A DNA stretch of 64,000 nt from Pseudactinotalea suaedae (GTDB lineage: Bacteria > Actinomycetota > Actinomycetes > Actinomycetales > Beutenbergiaceae). The position numbers and the translations under genes were made by a program. The notes under the pieces were generated by a model. That model had not been told where the DNA came from. It saw only the letters and a program-made list of their open reading frames with translations, and did not search any database. The stretch lies in assembly GCF_009733815.1 (NCBI RefSeq), contig NZ_WNXY01000001.1, forward strand, positions 248,001-312,000, given 5' to 3'. This document shows, piece after piece, positions 15,291-24,529 of this stretch (positions within the stretch are counted from its first letter, which is position 1; each line of letters begins with the position of its first letter).

Positions 15291-16114
15291 TGGTCCGTCG
15301 TGTCCGCCTCGACGCCGAGCTCGTCCGTCGTGGACTCGCTCGGTCCCGCCAGCACGCCGGCGAGCTGATCGCTGCCGGCCGGGTGAGCGTCAGCGGCACG
15401 GTCGCGAGCAAGCCCGCCACCCAGGTCGACACCTCGCGGCCGGTGCTGGTCCGTGAGGATCCCGACGAGCCCGGCTACGCGAGCCGTGGCGGTCACAAGC
15501 TCGCCGGCGCCCTCGACGGCCTGGGCGACGCGGCTCCACGCGTCAGCGGCCGCCGCGCCCTCGATGCCGGTGCGTCCACGGGCGGCTTCACCGACGTGCT
15601 GCTGCGCCGCGGTGCCGCGCACGTCGTCGCTGTCGACGTCGGATACGGACAGCTGGTGTGGGAGCTGCAGAACGACCCGCGCGTCACCGTCATGGACCGC
15701 ACCAACGTGCGGACCCTGGACCGGGACGCGATCGATCCCCCCGTCGAGCTGGTCGTGGGGGACCTGTCGTTCATCTCGCTGGGGCTCGTGCTGCCCGCTC
15801 TCGCCGGTGTGACCACGGCCGATGCCGATCTGCTGCTGATGGTGAAGCCGCAGTTCGAGGTCGGCAAGGAGCGGCTCGGTGCCGGTGGTGTCGTCCGCGA
15901 CCCGGAGCTGCACGTCGATGCCGTGCTCGGTGTCGTTGCGGCCGCCGAGGCGCTCGGGCTGGGCCTGCACGCCTCGGTCGCCAGCCCGCTGCCGGGCCCC
16001 AGCGGCAACGTCGAGTACTTCATCCACCTGCGCCACGAGCCCGGGGTCGCCGACCCCGAGGCCGTGGTCCGTCACGCGGTCGCTCTCGGCCCGGCTGAGG
16101 GGGCTGCGTCATGA
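15290..16114 (+). CDS. tlyA: TlyA family rRNA (cytidine-2'-O)-methyltransferase
   Basis: A 274-residue protein with an N-terminal S4 RNA-binding domain (about residues 4-65, VRLDAELVRRGLARSRQHAG) and a C-terminal FtsJ-like methyltransferase domain with the SAM loop DAGASTGGFTDVLL, then VDVGYGQL, GDLSFIS and KPQFEVG. Known TlyA enzymes methylate a cytidine in 16S and 23S rRNA and affect capreomycin sensitivity. The GTG start overlaps the previous stop and the stop overlaps nadK by ATGA. The order tlyA-nadK-recN-steA-steB is widely conserved in actinobacteria. Confidence 0.92.
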   Translation: MVRRVRLDAELVRRGLARSRQHAGELIAAGRVSVSGTVASKPATQVDTSRPVLVREDPDEPGYASRGGHKLAGALDGLGDAAPRVSGRRALDAGASTGGFTDVLLRRGAAHVVAVDVGYGQLVWELQNDPRVTVMDRTNVRTLDRDAIDPPVELVVGDLSFISLGLVLPALAGVTTADADLLLMVKPQFEVGKERLGAGGVVRDPELHVDAVLGVVAAAEALGLGLHASVASPLPGPSGNVEYFIHLRHEPGVADPEAVVRHAVALGPAEGAAS

Positions 16115-16950
16115 CACGCCGGATCCTGCTCCAGGTCCATCCGACCCGCCCGGAGGCCCAGGAGGCCGCCGCGCTGATCGGCGCCGAGCTGCGCCGCAAC
16201 GGCATCACCCCGATCTCCGAGGACGAGATCGACGGCGACGACGTCGAGCTGAGCATCGTGCTCGGAGGGGACGGCACCATCCTGCGTGCCGCCGAGGTGA
16301 CCCGCGGCCGGCGCACCCCGCTCGTCGGTGTCAACCTCGGGCACGTCGGGTTCCTGGCGGAGTCCGAGGTCGAGGAGGCGGCCGACGTCGTGCGCCGCGC
16401 CGTGTCGCGCGACTACACCGTCGAGGAACGCATGACGCTGGACGTCACCGTCACGCTCCCCGACGGCACCGTGCACTCCAGCTGGGCGATCAACGAGGCG
16501 AGCGTCGAGAGGGACGACCGTTCCCGCATGCTCGAGGTCGCCGTCGGCATCGACGGCCGCGGCCTGTCGACCTTCGGGTGCGACGGCGTCGTGCTGGCCA
16601 CCCCGACCGGTTCGACCGCCTACGCCTTCTCGGCGGGGGGACCGGTGGTGTGGCCGGACGTCGAGGCGATGCTGGTGGTGCCGATCAGCGCGCACGCCCT
16701 GTTCGCCCGACCGCTCGTGGTGGCGCCGACCTCGACGATGGCCGTCGAGGTGCTCGCGCGCAGCTTCTCCGGCGCGCAGGTCTGGTGCGACGGCCGGCGC
16801 CGCATCGACGCGCCGCCCGGCTCGCAGATCGAGGTCGTGCGCGGTGCCGAGCCGGTGCGCCTGGCGCGGCTGCACACAGCACCCTTCACCGACCGGCTGG
16901 TCCGCAAGTTCGACCTCCCGGTCTCCGGGTGGCGGGGCGGTGGCTCGTGA
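16111..16950 (+). CDS. nadK: NAD kinase
   Basis: Phosphorylates NAD to NADP with ATP or polyphosphate. The 279-residue product has GGDGT at residues 52-56, NLGHVGFLAE, and the conserved core TPTGSTAYAFSAGGP that closes the active site. The ATG overlaps the tlyA stop and the stop overlaps recN by GTGA, implying coupled translation through the group. No anomalies. Confidence 0.95.
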   Translation: MTRRILLQVHPTRPEAQEAAALIGAELRRNGITPISEDEIDGDDVELSIVLGGDGTILRAAEVTRGRRTPLVGVNLGHVGFLAESEVEEAADVVRRAVSRDYTVEERMTLDVTVTLPDGTVHSSWAINEASVERDDRSRMLEVAVGIDGRGLSTFGCDGVVLATPTGSTAYAFSAGGPVVWPDVEAMLVVPISAHALFARPLVVAPTSTMAVEVLARSFSGAQVWCDGRRRIDAPPGSQIEVVRGAEPVRLARLHTAPFTDRLVRKFDLPVSGWRGGGS

Positions 16951-18668
16951 TCCGCGAGCTCCGCCTCACCGATCTCGGCGTGATCGCCGACGCGACGATC
17001 GTGCTCGGCGAGGGGCTCACGGCCATCACGGGTGAGACCGGTGCCGGCAAGACGATGCTGCTGACCGGTCTCGGGCTCCTGCTCGGCGGCCGCGCCGATC
17101 CCGCGACCGTGCGTCCCCAGGCCAAGCAGGCCGCCGTCGAGGGCCGGCTGGTGCCGACTCCCGCCGCGCTCCGCATCGCGGAGGATGCCGGGGCCATGCT
17201 CGACGACGGCGAGCTCGTCGTGGTCCGGACCGTCGCCGCCGAGGGCCGGTCCCGGGCACACCTGGGCGGCCGCTCGGTGCCGATGGGCGTGCTCGCCGAG
17301 ATCGGCGCGGAGATGGTCACGGTGCACGGCCAGTCGGACCAGGTCCGGCTGCGCGCGCCCGCCCACCAGCGTGCGGCGCTCGACTCCTACGCGGGCGACG
17401 AGCAGACGGCAGCGCTCGCGGAGCTGGTGCGCGCGCACGAGCGACGCCGCGAGCTCGACCTCGAGCTCGAGCGCTGGGACTCCGAGGTGGCCGCACGAGC
17501 CGCCGAGCTGCAACGGCTCGAGGCGGCGCTCGAGCGCATCGACGCGGTGCAACCGGTCGCCGGTGAGCTGGAGGACCTGCGCAGCGAGACCGAACGGCTC
17601 GACAACGTCGAGCTGCTGCTCGAGGCCGCGGCAGCAGCCCGTTCGGCTCTCGACGGTGACGACGACGGCAGCACCGCCGGCGCGATGCTCGCGCTCGACG
17701 CCGCCCGCCGCGCGCTCGAGAGCGGGGCGGAGCACGATGCGACCCTGCGGGAGTGGGCGCTTCGCGTGGGGGAGGCGATCCACCTGCTCAACGACGTGGT
17801 CGCCGAGACCGGCTCGTACGTGGCCTCCCTGGAGGTCGACCCGCAGCGACTGGCCGCGGTGCACGAGCGCCGCGCCGCCCTCACCGACCTGGTCCGCAGC
17901 TACGGCGGCGCAGCGGACGAGCCCGACCCGGTGCTGCCGGTGCTCGCGTTCGCCGAGCAGGCACGCGCCCGTGTCCTCGAGCTCACCGCGCCCGGCTCCG
18001 GTCGGGAGGCGCTGGAGCGGCGTGCCGCCGAGGCACGCGCGGCGGAGGAGGCCGCAGCCGCGGTGGTGACCGAGAACCGTCGCCGCGCGGCCGAGGGGCT
18101 CTGCGTCCAGGTCGACGCCGAGCTCGACGGGCTGGCGATGCGCGGCGCTCGGCTGCACGTCGAGCTGATCGGTCGGGCCGAGATCGGACCGACCGGGGCC
18201 GAGGACGTCGAGCTCCGGCTGCAGCCCCACCCGGACGCGCCCGCACGCCCGATCGCCAAGGGTGCCTCGGGCGGCGAGCTGTCCCGCATCATGCTGGCCC
18301 TCGAGGTCGCGCTCGCCGGCCGCCGTGCCGAGGCCGGGACGCTGCCGGTGTTCGTGTTCGACGAGGTCGACTCCGGCGTCGGCGGACGTGCGGCGACCGA
18401 GGTCGGCAGGAGGCTCGCCGATCTCGCCCAGCACACCCAGGTCGTCGTCGTCACCCACCTGGCCCAGGTGGCGGCCTTCGCCGACACGCACCTGGTGGTC
18501 AGCAAGGGCAGCGACGGCGACCGCGTCGCCACCACTGTGCACGAGGTGGCGGGCGAGGACCGCGAGGGGGAGCTCGCGAGGATGCTCTCAGGAGAGGAGT
18601 CGGAGACCGCGCGCAGGCACGCAGCAGAGCTCCTGCAGCGGCCCGAACGCGCCGACGTGCGACGATAG
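16947..18668 (+). CDS. recN: DNA repair protein RecN
   Basis: SMC-like ATPase acting early in double-strand break repair. The 573-residue protein starts at GTG 16947 (VIRELRLTDLGVI), overlapping the nadK stop. Walker A is GETGAGKT at residues 29-36; a coiled-coil-rich middle (about 150-400) follows; the C-terminal ABC signature SGGELSRIMLALEVAL and Walker B VFDEVDSGVGG are intact, with VTHLAQVAAFAD as the H-loop. The frame is open far upstream, but only this start fits the family. SOS control is known in other bacteria, but I see no LexA box just upstream. Confidence 0.95.
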   Translation: MIRELRLTDLGVIADATIVLGEGLTAITGETGAGKTMLLTGLGLLLGGRADPATVRPQAKQAAVEGRLVPTPAALRIAEDAGAMLDDGELVVVRTVAAEGRSRAHLGGRSVPMGVLAEIGAEMVTVHGQSDQVRLRAPAHQRAALDSYAGDEQTAALAELVRAHERRRELDLELERWDSEVAARAAELQRLEAALERIDAVQPVAGELEDLRSETERLDNVELLLEAAAAARSALDGDDDGSTAGAMLALDAARRALESGAEHDATLREWALRVGEAIHLLNDVVAETGSYVASLEVDPQRLAAVHERRAALTDLVRSYGGAADEPDPVLPVLAFAEQARARVLELTAPGSGREALERRAAEARAAEEAAAAVVTENRRRAAEGLCVQVDAELDGLAMRGARLHVELIGRAEIGPTGAEDVELRLQPHPDAPARPIAKGASGGELSRIMLALEVALAGRRAEAGTLPVFVFDEVDSGVGGRAATEVGRRLADLAQHTQVVVVTHLAQVAAFADTHLVVSKGSDGDRVATTVHEVAGEDREGELARMLSGEESETARRHAAELLQRPERADVRR

Positions 18669-18673
18669 CGGCG

Positions 18674-19867
18674 ATGCGCCCGCTGCTGAATCGCCGTCAG
18701 CGCGCCCGGGAGGAGGAGGACTCCGCTCTCGGGCGAGTCCGCGTCGACCCCTCCACGAAGACGCTGACCAAGCGGCTCCACGCCGGCGACATCGCCGTGA
18801 TCGACCACCTCGACATCGACCGGGTCTCCGCGGAGGCGCTCGTGCGGGTCGGTCCGGCCGCCGTGCTGAACGCCGCTCGCTCGATCTCGGGCCGGTACCC
18901 GAACCTCGGCCCGGACATCCTCGTCTCCGCGGGCATCCCGCTGATCGACGACCTCGGCCCCCAGGTGATGGAGCTGGCCGAGGGGACGCGTGTCCGCATC
19001 GACGAAGGCACCGTCTACACGGCCGAGGGGTCGGTGATCGCCGAGGGCACCCGCCAGACCGAGGACACGATCGCCAGGGACATGGCGAAGGCGCGGGAAG
19101 GGCTGTCCGAGCAGATCGAGGCCTTCGCCGCGAACACGATGGACTACATCCGGCACGAGCGTGAGCTCCTCCTGGACGGCGTCGGGGTCCCCGACATCCG
19201 CACCGAGATCGCCGGCCGGCACGTGCTGATCGTGGTCCGCGGGTACTCCTACAAGGAGGACCTCGCCATGCTCAAGCCCTACATCCGGGAGTACCGGCCG
19301 CTGCTGATCGGCGTCGACGGCGGAGCGGACGCGATCCTCGATGCCGGCCTCAGGCTGGACATGATCGTCGGCGACATGGACTCGGTGTCCGACAAGGCGC
19401 TCACCTCGGGTGCCGAGATCGTGGTGCACGCCTATCGCGACGGTCGCGCCCCCGGGCACGACCGCGTGGAGCAGCTCGGGGTGGAGTCCGTGGTGTTCCC
19501 GGCCACCGGGACCAGCGAGGACGTCGCCATGCTCCTCGCCGACGACAAGGGCGCCGAGCTCATCGTCGCCGTCGGCACCCACGAGACCCTCGTCGAGTTC
19601 CTCGACAAGGGCCGCAGCGGCATGGCCTCGACCTTCCTCACCCGGCTGCGGGTGGGCGGCAAGCTCATCGACGCCAAGGGCGTCTCGCGGCTGTACGAGC
19701 ACCGTGTCTCGAGCGTGCAGGTCGGCCTGCTGGTGCTGGCGGGCGCCGCTGCGATCATGACGGCGCTCGCGGTGACGCCGGCCGGTCGAGCGCTCTTCGC
19801 CGTCGTGCTGGCACGTCTCGACGACCTGCTGTCCTGGTTCCGTAGCCTCGTCGAGGCGATCTTCTGA
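18674..19867 (+). CDS. steA: SteA-like division/envelope protein
   Basis: A 397-residue cytoplasmic protein with a C-terminal membrane helix (about residues 348-370, VGLLVLAGAAAIMTALAV). The centre resembles thiamine pyrophosphokinase-like folds (GVDGGADAIL, IVGDMDSVSD). In Corynebacterium the SteA-SteB pair localises to the division site and aids cell separation; assignment here rests on this sequence pattern and on steB directly downstream. The ATG at 18674 is 5 bases after recN. Whether the TPK-like core is catalytic is unknown. Confidence 0.82.
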   Translation: MRPLLNRRQRAREEEDSALGRVRVDPSTKTLTKRLHAGDIAVIDHLDIDRVSAEALVRVGPAAVLNAARSISGRYPNLGPDILVSAGIPLIDDLGPQVMELAEGTRVRIDEGTVYTAEGSVIAEGTRQTEDTIARDMAKAREGLSEQIEAFAANTMDYIRHERELLLDGVGVPDIRTEIAGRHVLIVVRGYSYKEDLAMLKPYIREYRPLLIGVDGGADAILDAGLRLDMIVGDMDSVSDKALTSGAEIVVHAYRDGRAPGHDRVEQLGVESVVFPATGTSEDVAMLLADDKGAELIVAVGTHETLVEFLDKGRSGMASTFLTRLRVGGKLIDAKGVSRLYEHRVSSVQVGLLVLAGAAAIMTALAVTPAGRALFAVVLARLDDLLSWFRSLVEAIF

Positions 19868-19907
19868 CGGCGGTGCTCGCGCCGCCGCCACAACCGTACG
19901 AGGGCCC

Positions 19908-20966
19908 ATGATCGACTTCCGCTATCACATCGTCTCGCTGATCGCCGTGTTCCTGGCGCTCGCGGTCGGTGTCGTGCTCGGCGCCGGCCCCCTCCAGGGG
20001 TCCATCGGTGACCAGCTGACCGAGCAGATCGAGAACCTCCGTCAGGAGAAGGAAGACCTCCGCGTGGAGCTCGAGCGGTCGCAGGCGCTCTCGGGTGACC
20101 TCGCGGTGTTCGTCGACGGCACCTCGCAGCAGCTGCTGGCCGGCGCGCTGGCCGACGTCGACGTCGCGGTCATCGAGACCGCGGGTGCCGCGGGCGCCGT
20201 CACCGGAGCGCTGCTCGACCGGATCGAGCAGGCCGGCGGCACCGTCGTCGGCCACGTGGCGCTGACGCCGCGCTGGACCGACGCGGCCGACGCGCCCGTG
20301 CGCGACGAGACCGCCGAGATGGTGGTCGAGCAGATGGCCGCGCCGCCCCCCGCCGAGACCGCGAACTCCCAGGTGCTCGGCATGGCGCTCGGGCAGGCGC
20401 TCACCCAGCGCGACCCGCTGAGCAGCGAGAGCTTCACCACCGGTGCGCTCGAGCTCTACACGACGTTCCGTGACGCCGACCTCGTCGGTGAGGTCGTCGC
20501 GCCGACGGGCCCCGCGGACGTGGTGCTGGTGGTCGCTCCGGCCGCGGTCCCGGGTGCCGAGCCGGACGCGTCCGTGCAGGGGATCAACGTCGACACCGTC
20601 ACCGGCCTGGCCGGCACCGACACGGTCGTGGCCGGGACCGACACCGAGGAGTCCGACCTCCTCGACGCGATCCGCGGGGACGCCGAGGCCGCGGAGGCCG
20701 TGAGCACGGTCGACAGCGCCGATCTGATCAGCGGCCAGGTCACCGCACCGCTCGTGCTCGCCGCGCTCGCTCGCGGCGCTGCCGTCGACCACTACGGCAC
20801 CGGGGAGAGCACCAGTGCTGTGATCCCCACGCTGCCACCCCTCGACGACCCCGACGACGGGACCGGGACCGGAGCCGACACCTCGACCGAGGACGCCACC
20901 GAGGAGACGGCCGAGAGCACCACCGAGGAGACGACCGAGAGCACCACCGAGGAGACGACGCCATGA
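19908..20966 (+). CDS. steB: SteB/MctB-like membrane-anchored coiled-coil protein
   Basis: A 352-residue protein opening with MIDFRYHIVSLIAVFLALAV, one membrane anchor (about residues 7-27), and a coiled coil (residues 40-66, EQIENLRQEKEDLRVELE), typical of the family first annotated as a copper transporter (MctB) in mycobacteria and as SteB in corynebacteria. Most of the protein should lie outside the membrane. The tail is a repetitive T/E-rich stretch (EETTESTTEETT). It sits 40 bases after steA and overlaps the next gene by ATGA, so I favour the SteA-partner role over copper transport. Confidence 0.8.
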   Translation: MIDFRYHIVSLIAVFLALAVGVVLGAGPLQGSIGDQLTEQIENLRQEKEDLRVELERSQALSGDLAVFVDGTSQQLLAGALADVDVAVIETAGAAGAVTGALLDRIEQAGGTVVGHVALTPRWTDAADAPVRDETAEMVVEQMAAPPPAETANSQVLGMALGQALTQRDPLSSESFTTGALELYTTFRDADLVGEVVAPTGPADVVLVVAPAAVPGAEPDASVQGINVDTVTGLAGTDTVVAGTDTEESDLLDAIRGDAEAAEAVSTVDSADLISGQVTAPLVLAALARGAAVDHYGTGESTSAVIPTLPPLDDPDDGTGTGADTSTEDATEETAESTTEETTESTTEETTP

Positions 20967-21799
20967 ACCGAGTCGCCGTCGGCCTGCTGGCGGCCGCCGT
21001 GACCGCGGGCACTGCAGCGGTGCTCCGCTCCCGCCCACCGGCGGGTCCGGCGCGCTGGAAGCGGACCAACTTCCGTGGCCGGGAGGTCGACCTGCTCGGT
21101 GGCGTCGCAGCCGCGGGAGGTGCGGTGGCCGGTGCGGTCTCGGCGGGCGGCGCAGCCGGCGCCGGTGCCGCGCTCGTGGCCGCGACGGGAGGCGTGCTCG
21201 GCGCCATCGACGACGCGGACACCACCTCGGCGTCGAAGGGGCTGCGCGGCCACCTGGCCGCGCTGCGCGACGGTGAGGTCACCACAGGACTGCTCAAGCT
21301 GGTCGGGATCTCGACGTCCGCGCTCGCCGCGGCCGGGATCGCCACCGGCTTCGGACGACGAGGAGGCTCCGCGGGCAGCGTGCCGGCACGCGCCGCCGAC
21401 GTCGCCGCCTCGGGCGTGCTGATCGCCGGCACGGCCAACCTCGTCAACCTCTTCGACCTGCGCCCCGGGCGTGCGCTCAAGCTCGTCGGCCTGGTCTGCG
21501 CGCCGCTGACCGCGGTGCCCGGTGCGACCGGCCGCGTCGCCGCCGCGGGCCTCGGCACGCTGGCCGCGGCCTGGGAGTCGGACCTCGCCGAGGAGACGAT
21601 GCTCGGTGACGCCGGTGCCAACGCGCTGGGAGCGATCGCGGGGACAGCGCTCGCGCTGGCGCCGGTGGCGCGGGTGCGGTACGTGGCGACCGGGGTCGTC
21701 GTCGCGCTCGTGCTGCTGAGCGAGAAGATCAGCTTCTCCCGCGTCATCGGCGCGACCGGATGGTTGCGCGCGATCGACGACTGGCAGCGGGCAGAGTGA
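20963..21799 (+). CDS. WecA/MraY-like polyprenyl-phosphate glycosyl-1-phosphate transferase-related membrane protein
   Basis: A 278-residue multi-pass protein. Key family features: KRTNFRGREVDLLGG near the start, GAIDDADTTSASKGLRGH (the DD motif of MraY/WecA), NLVNLFDLRPGRALK (equivalent of the NxxNxxDG motif) and MLGDAGANALG. Members load an amino-sugar-1-phosphate on to a lipid carrier. It is shorter than classic MraY (about 360 residues) and very alanine/glycine rich, and forms a unit with steB and murJ (overlaps ATGA and GTGA), pointing to an envelope polymer or division role. Substrate unknown. Confidence 0.72.
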   Translation: MNRVAVGLLAAAVTAGTAAVLRSRPPAGPARWKRTNFRGREVDLLGGVAAAGGAVAGAVSAGGAAGAGAALVAATGGVLGAIDDADTTSASKGLRGHLAALRDGEVTTGLLKLVGISTSALAAAGIATGFGRRGGSAGSVPARAADVAASGVLIAGTANLVNLFDLRPGRALKLVGLVCAPLTAVPGATGRVAAAGLGTLAAAWESDLAEETMLGDAGANALGAIAGTALALAPVARVRYVATGVVVALVLLSEKISFSRVIGATGWLRAIDDWQRAE

Positions 21800-23439
21800 C
21801 CCTGAGAGGGCTGCGCAACCGACCCGTCCTGGCGGGTGTCGCGGGCGCCGCCGGTGTGATCGCCGTGCTGACGGTGCTCTCGCGGCTGCTCGGCTTCGGT
21901 CGCTGGATGGCGCAGTCGGCCACGGTGGGGCCGACCGCCACCGGTGACGCCTACGCGGCAGCCAACCTGCTGCCGAACGTCCTCTACGAGGTCGTCGCGG
22001 GTGGTGCGCTCGCGGGTGTGGTGGTGCCGCTGCTCGCCGCCCCCATCGCGAAGAAGCTGCGCGACCAGGTCGACGACGTCGCGTCCGCGCTGCTGACGTG
22101 GGCGCTGCTGGTCCTCGTGCCGGTCGGGCTCGCGGTCGCGCTGCTCGCACGCCCGATCGCGCAGCTGCTGCCGGTGCCGGGCGGTGCGGACGCCGCCGCC
22201 ATCGACGACGTCACGACGTACTTCCTCATCGTGTTCTCGCCGCAGGTGCCGCTGTACGGCATCGGGGTGGTGCTCACCGGCGTGCTGCAGGCGCACCGAC
22301 GGTTCCTCGCGCCGGCGATCGCGCCGATCGCCTCGACGCTCGTGGTGATCGTCAGCTACGTCCTGTTCGGACAGCTCGCCCAGGGCCTGCAGGAGGATCC
22401 GGGTGGGTTGTCCGACGCCGCGCTCGCCGCCCTCGCCTGGGGCACGACCGCGGGCGTGGCCGCGCTCAGCCTCCCGCTGCTGCTCGTGGTGCGCCGGGCC
22501 GGCGTGCGGCTGCGGCCGCGGCTGACGTTCCCGCCGGGGGTCGCCAGGCGTCTGCGCAGCCTCGCCGCGGCCGGCATCGGCGGCGTCCTGGCGCAGCAGA
22601 TCGCCGCCGTGGTGGTGATGCTGCTGGCGCGCCGCGGTGGCGTGGCCGGCACGTTCAACGTCTTCCAGTACACGCAGGCGGTGTACCTGCTCCCGTACGC
22701 CGTGCTCGCCGTCCCGCTGGTGACGGTCTTCCAGCCGCGTCTGGCCGAGCTGTCCGACGGCGGTGTGGGGACCGGTCTGGCGCGTCTGGCCGAGCGGTCC
22801 ACCCGGACGGTGCTCGCCGCCGGCCTGTTCGGTGCCGGCCTGCTGGCGGCGGTGGCTCCCGCGGCGCACGAGGCGTTCGGCGTGCTGTCCGCCGGTTCCG
22901 GGCCCGACCCGGTGCCCGGCATGGGCACAGCCCTGACGTGGATGGCGCCCGGCGTCGTGGGTCTGGGTCTGCTGCTGCACGCGGGCCGGATGCTGCTGGC
23001 CCTGGACCGCACCCGTGCGACGGTGGTCGCCACCGCGACGGCCTGGCTGGCGACCGCCCTCGCCGCCGCCGTGGCGGTGCGGCTGCTGGCGCCGGAGGGC
23101 AACGACGGTGTCGCCACCCTCACGGGGCTGTCGCTGGCCCACAGCGTGGGCATGACGCTGGGTGGGCTCGTGGTGCTGCTGATCCTGCGGCGCATCATGC
23201 CCGCTGGCTTCCTCCGCGGCTTCGTGCGCACCCTGGCGGTGGGGACCGGTACGGCGGTCGCCGGGGGGCTGGTCGGCCGCCTCGGCGTGGACGCCGTCCT
23301 CCAGCTCGGCGAGGACTCGCTCGTGGTGGCGGTGATGGCGGCCCTGCTCGGCGCCGTCGTGGTGACGTTGACGACGTTCCTCGGCATCCGGACCTTCGAT
23401 CGTGCGATCCTGGCGAGCGTGAGAAGCGCACATGGGTGA
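21796..23439 (+). CDS. murJ: MurJ-like lipid II flippase / polysaccharide exporter
   Basis: A 547-residue MVF/MATE-like membrane protein with about 14 hydrophobic segments. The start region contains LSRLLGFGRWMAQSATVG, similar to the RxxGFxR segment of MurJ, followed by GDAYAAANLLPNVLYEVVAGG. The start GTG 21796 overlaps the previous stop. MurJ flips lipid II; actinobacteria often carry several MurJ-like proteins, some with a pseudokinase tail, which this one lacks. Being next to a WecA-like transferase and a glycosyltransferase, it may export a different lipid-linked glycan. Confidence 0.8.
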   Translation: MTLRGLRNRPVLAGVAGAAGVIAVLTVLSRLLGFGRWMAQSATVGPTATGDAYAAANLLPNVLYEVVAGGALAGVVVPLLAAPIAKKLRDQVDDVASALLTWALLVLVPVGLAVALLARPIAQLLPVPGGADAAAIDDVTTYFLIVFSPQVPLYGIGVVLTGVLQAHRRFLAPAIAPIASTLVVIVSYVLFGQLAQGLQEDPGGLSDAALAALAWGTTAGVAALSLPLLLVVRRAGVRLRPRLTFPPGVARRLRSLAAAGIGGVLAQQIAAVVVMLLARRGGVAGTFNVFQYTQAVYLLPYAVLAVPLVTVFQPRLAELSDGGVGTGLARLAERSTRTVLAAGLFGAGLLAAVAPAAHEAFGVLSAGSGPDPVPGMGTALTWMAPGVVGLGLLLHAGRMLLALDRTRATVVATATAWLATALAAAVAVRLLAPEGNDGVATLTGLSLAHSVGMTLGGLVVLLILRRIMPAGFLRGFVRTLAVGTGTAVAGGLVGRLGVDAVLQLGEDSLVVAVMAALLGAVVVTLTTFLGIRTFDRAILASVRSAHG

Positions 23440-24523
23440 ACCGACCGCAGCCGAGCAGCTGCGCGTGCTGCAGGTGGCGGGCAGCGCCAGCGGCGGCACC
23501 CGGAGCCACGTGCGTGAGCTCGCGGCCGGTCTGGCGCTCGACCACCGGGTGGTCCTCGCTGCGCCCGGGGACGTCGCTCGGCCCTGGATACCCGGGGTGC
23601 GCTCGCGGCTGGTGGAGATCACCGATCGGCCTCGCCCGCAGGACGCGGCCGCGGTCTCGAAGCTGCGCGAGCTCGGCCGCCGCGCCGACGTGGTGCACGC
23701 CCACGGCTTGCGCGCCGGTGCCCTGGCCGCGCTCGCGCTCACCGGTCTCTCGACGCCGCTGGTCGTGACCCTGCACAACCTGCCGGTCGGCGGTCCGGCG
23801 GTGCAGGCGATGGCGGCCGGGCTCGAACGGCTCGTCGCAGGACGGGCTGCCGCGGTGCTGGCGGTCTCCGGGGACGTCGTCGACCACATGCGGGGCATGG
23901 GAGGCAAACGGGTCGAACGGGCCCTGATCCCCGCGCCGGTGCGGGTGTCGGCCCCGCTGGACCGCGCGGCCCTGGAGATCGGGGACGCGCCGCTGGTCGT
24001 CACGGTGGCCCGGCTCGCGCCGCAGAAGGGCCTCGACCTGCTCCTCGACGCGGCCGGGCTGCTCGATGACCGGGTACCGGGCGTGATCTGGGTCGTCGCG
24101 GGGGACGGGCCACGCCACGACGAGCTGCACCGGGTCATCGAGGACGAGGCCCTGCCGGTGCGGCTGCTGGGCAGGCGGGAGGACGTCCCCGCGCTGCTGG
24201 GTGCTGCCGACGTGGTCGTCAGCACGGCCGAGTGGGAGGGGCAGCCGGTGTGGCTGCAGGAGGCGCTGCACGTCGGCGCGCCGATCGTCGCCACCGATGT
24301 GGGGGGCACCCGCGAGGTGACCGGCGCCGCCGCACGCCTGGTCCCCTACGGTGACGCAGACCTCCTCGTGGCGCAGATCGCGGCCGTGCTGCGGGAGCCG
24401 CGCGTGCAGGAGGGGCTGCGCGTCGCTGCCCGGGAACGTGCCGCTGAGCTGCCTCGCGCGCACGACGCGTTGGCACAAGTCCTCGGGGTGTACCGATCGG
24501 TGCTCCCGTCCCTGCTAGTGTGA
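23432..24523 (+). CDS. GT4-family glycosyltransferase
   Basis: A 363-residue GT-B protein. The N-terminal half starts with the glycine-rich acceptor loop (AGSASGGTRSHVRELAAGL). The C-terminal half shows VARLAPQKGLDLLL, VAGDGPRHDEL and the nucleotide-sugar site STAEWEGQPVWLQEAL with E-x7-E-like spacing. It overlaps murJ by 8 bases and likely builds the same envelope glycan as the two preceding genes. Donor and acceptor cannot be deduced. Confidence 0.82.
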   Translation: MGEPTAAEQLRVLQVAGSASGGTRSHVRELAAGLALDHRVVLAAPGDVARPWIPGVRSRLVEITDRPRPQDAAAVSKLRELGRRADVVHAHGLRAGALAALALTGLSTPLVVTLHNLPVGGPAVQAMAAGLERLVAGRAAAVLAVSGDVVDHMRGMGGKRVERALIPAPVRVSAPLDRAALEIGDAPLVVTVARLAPQKGLDLLLDAAGLLDDRVPGVIWVVAGDGPRHDELHRVIEDEALPVRLLGRREDVPALLGAADVVVSTAEWEGQPVWLQEALHVGAPIVATDVGGTREVTGAAARLVPYGDADLLVAQIAAVLREPRVQEGLRVAARERAAELPRAHDALAQVLGVYRSVLPSLLV

Positions 24524-24529
24524 AAGCCC

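Noticed and set aside
20740-24309. A 1,189-codon open frame on the minus strand, and similar long minus-strand frames at 4025-6283, 13920-15254 and 16620-18542
   Set aside because: They mirror real genes (steB to GT4, tyrS, HAD, recN) and are repetitive and low in recognisable motifs; long antisense frames are common where third positions are nearly all G or C.
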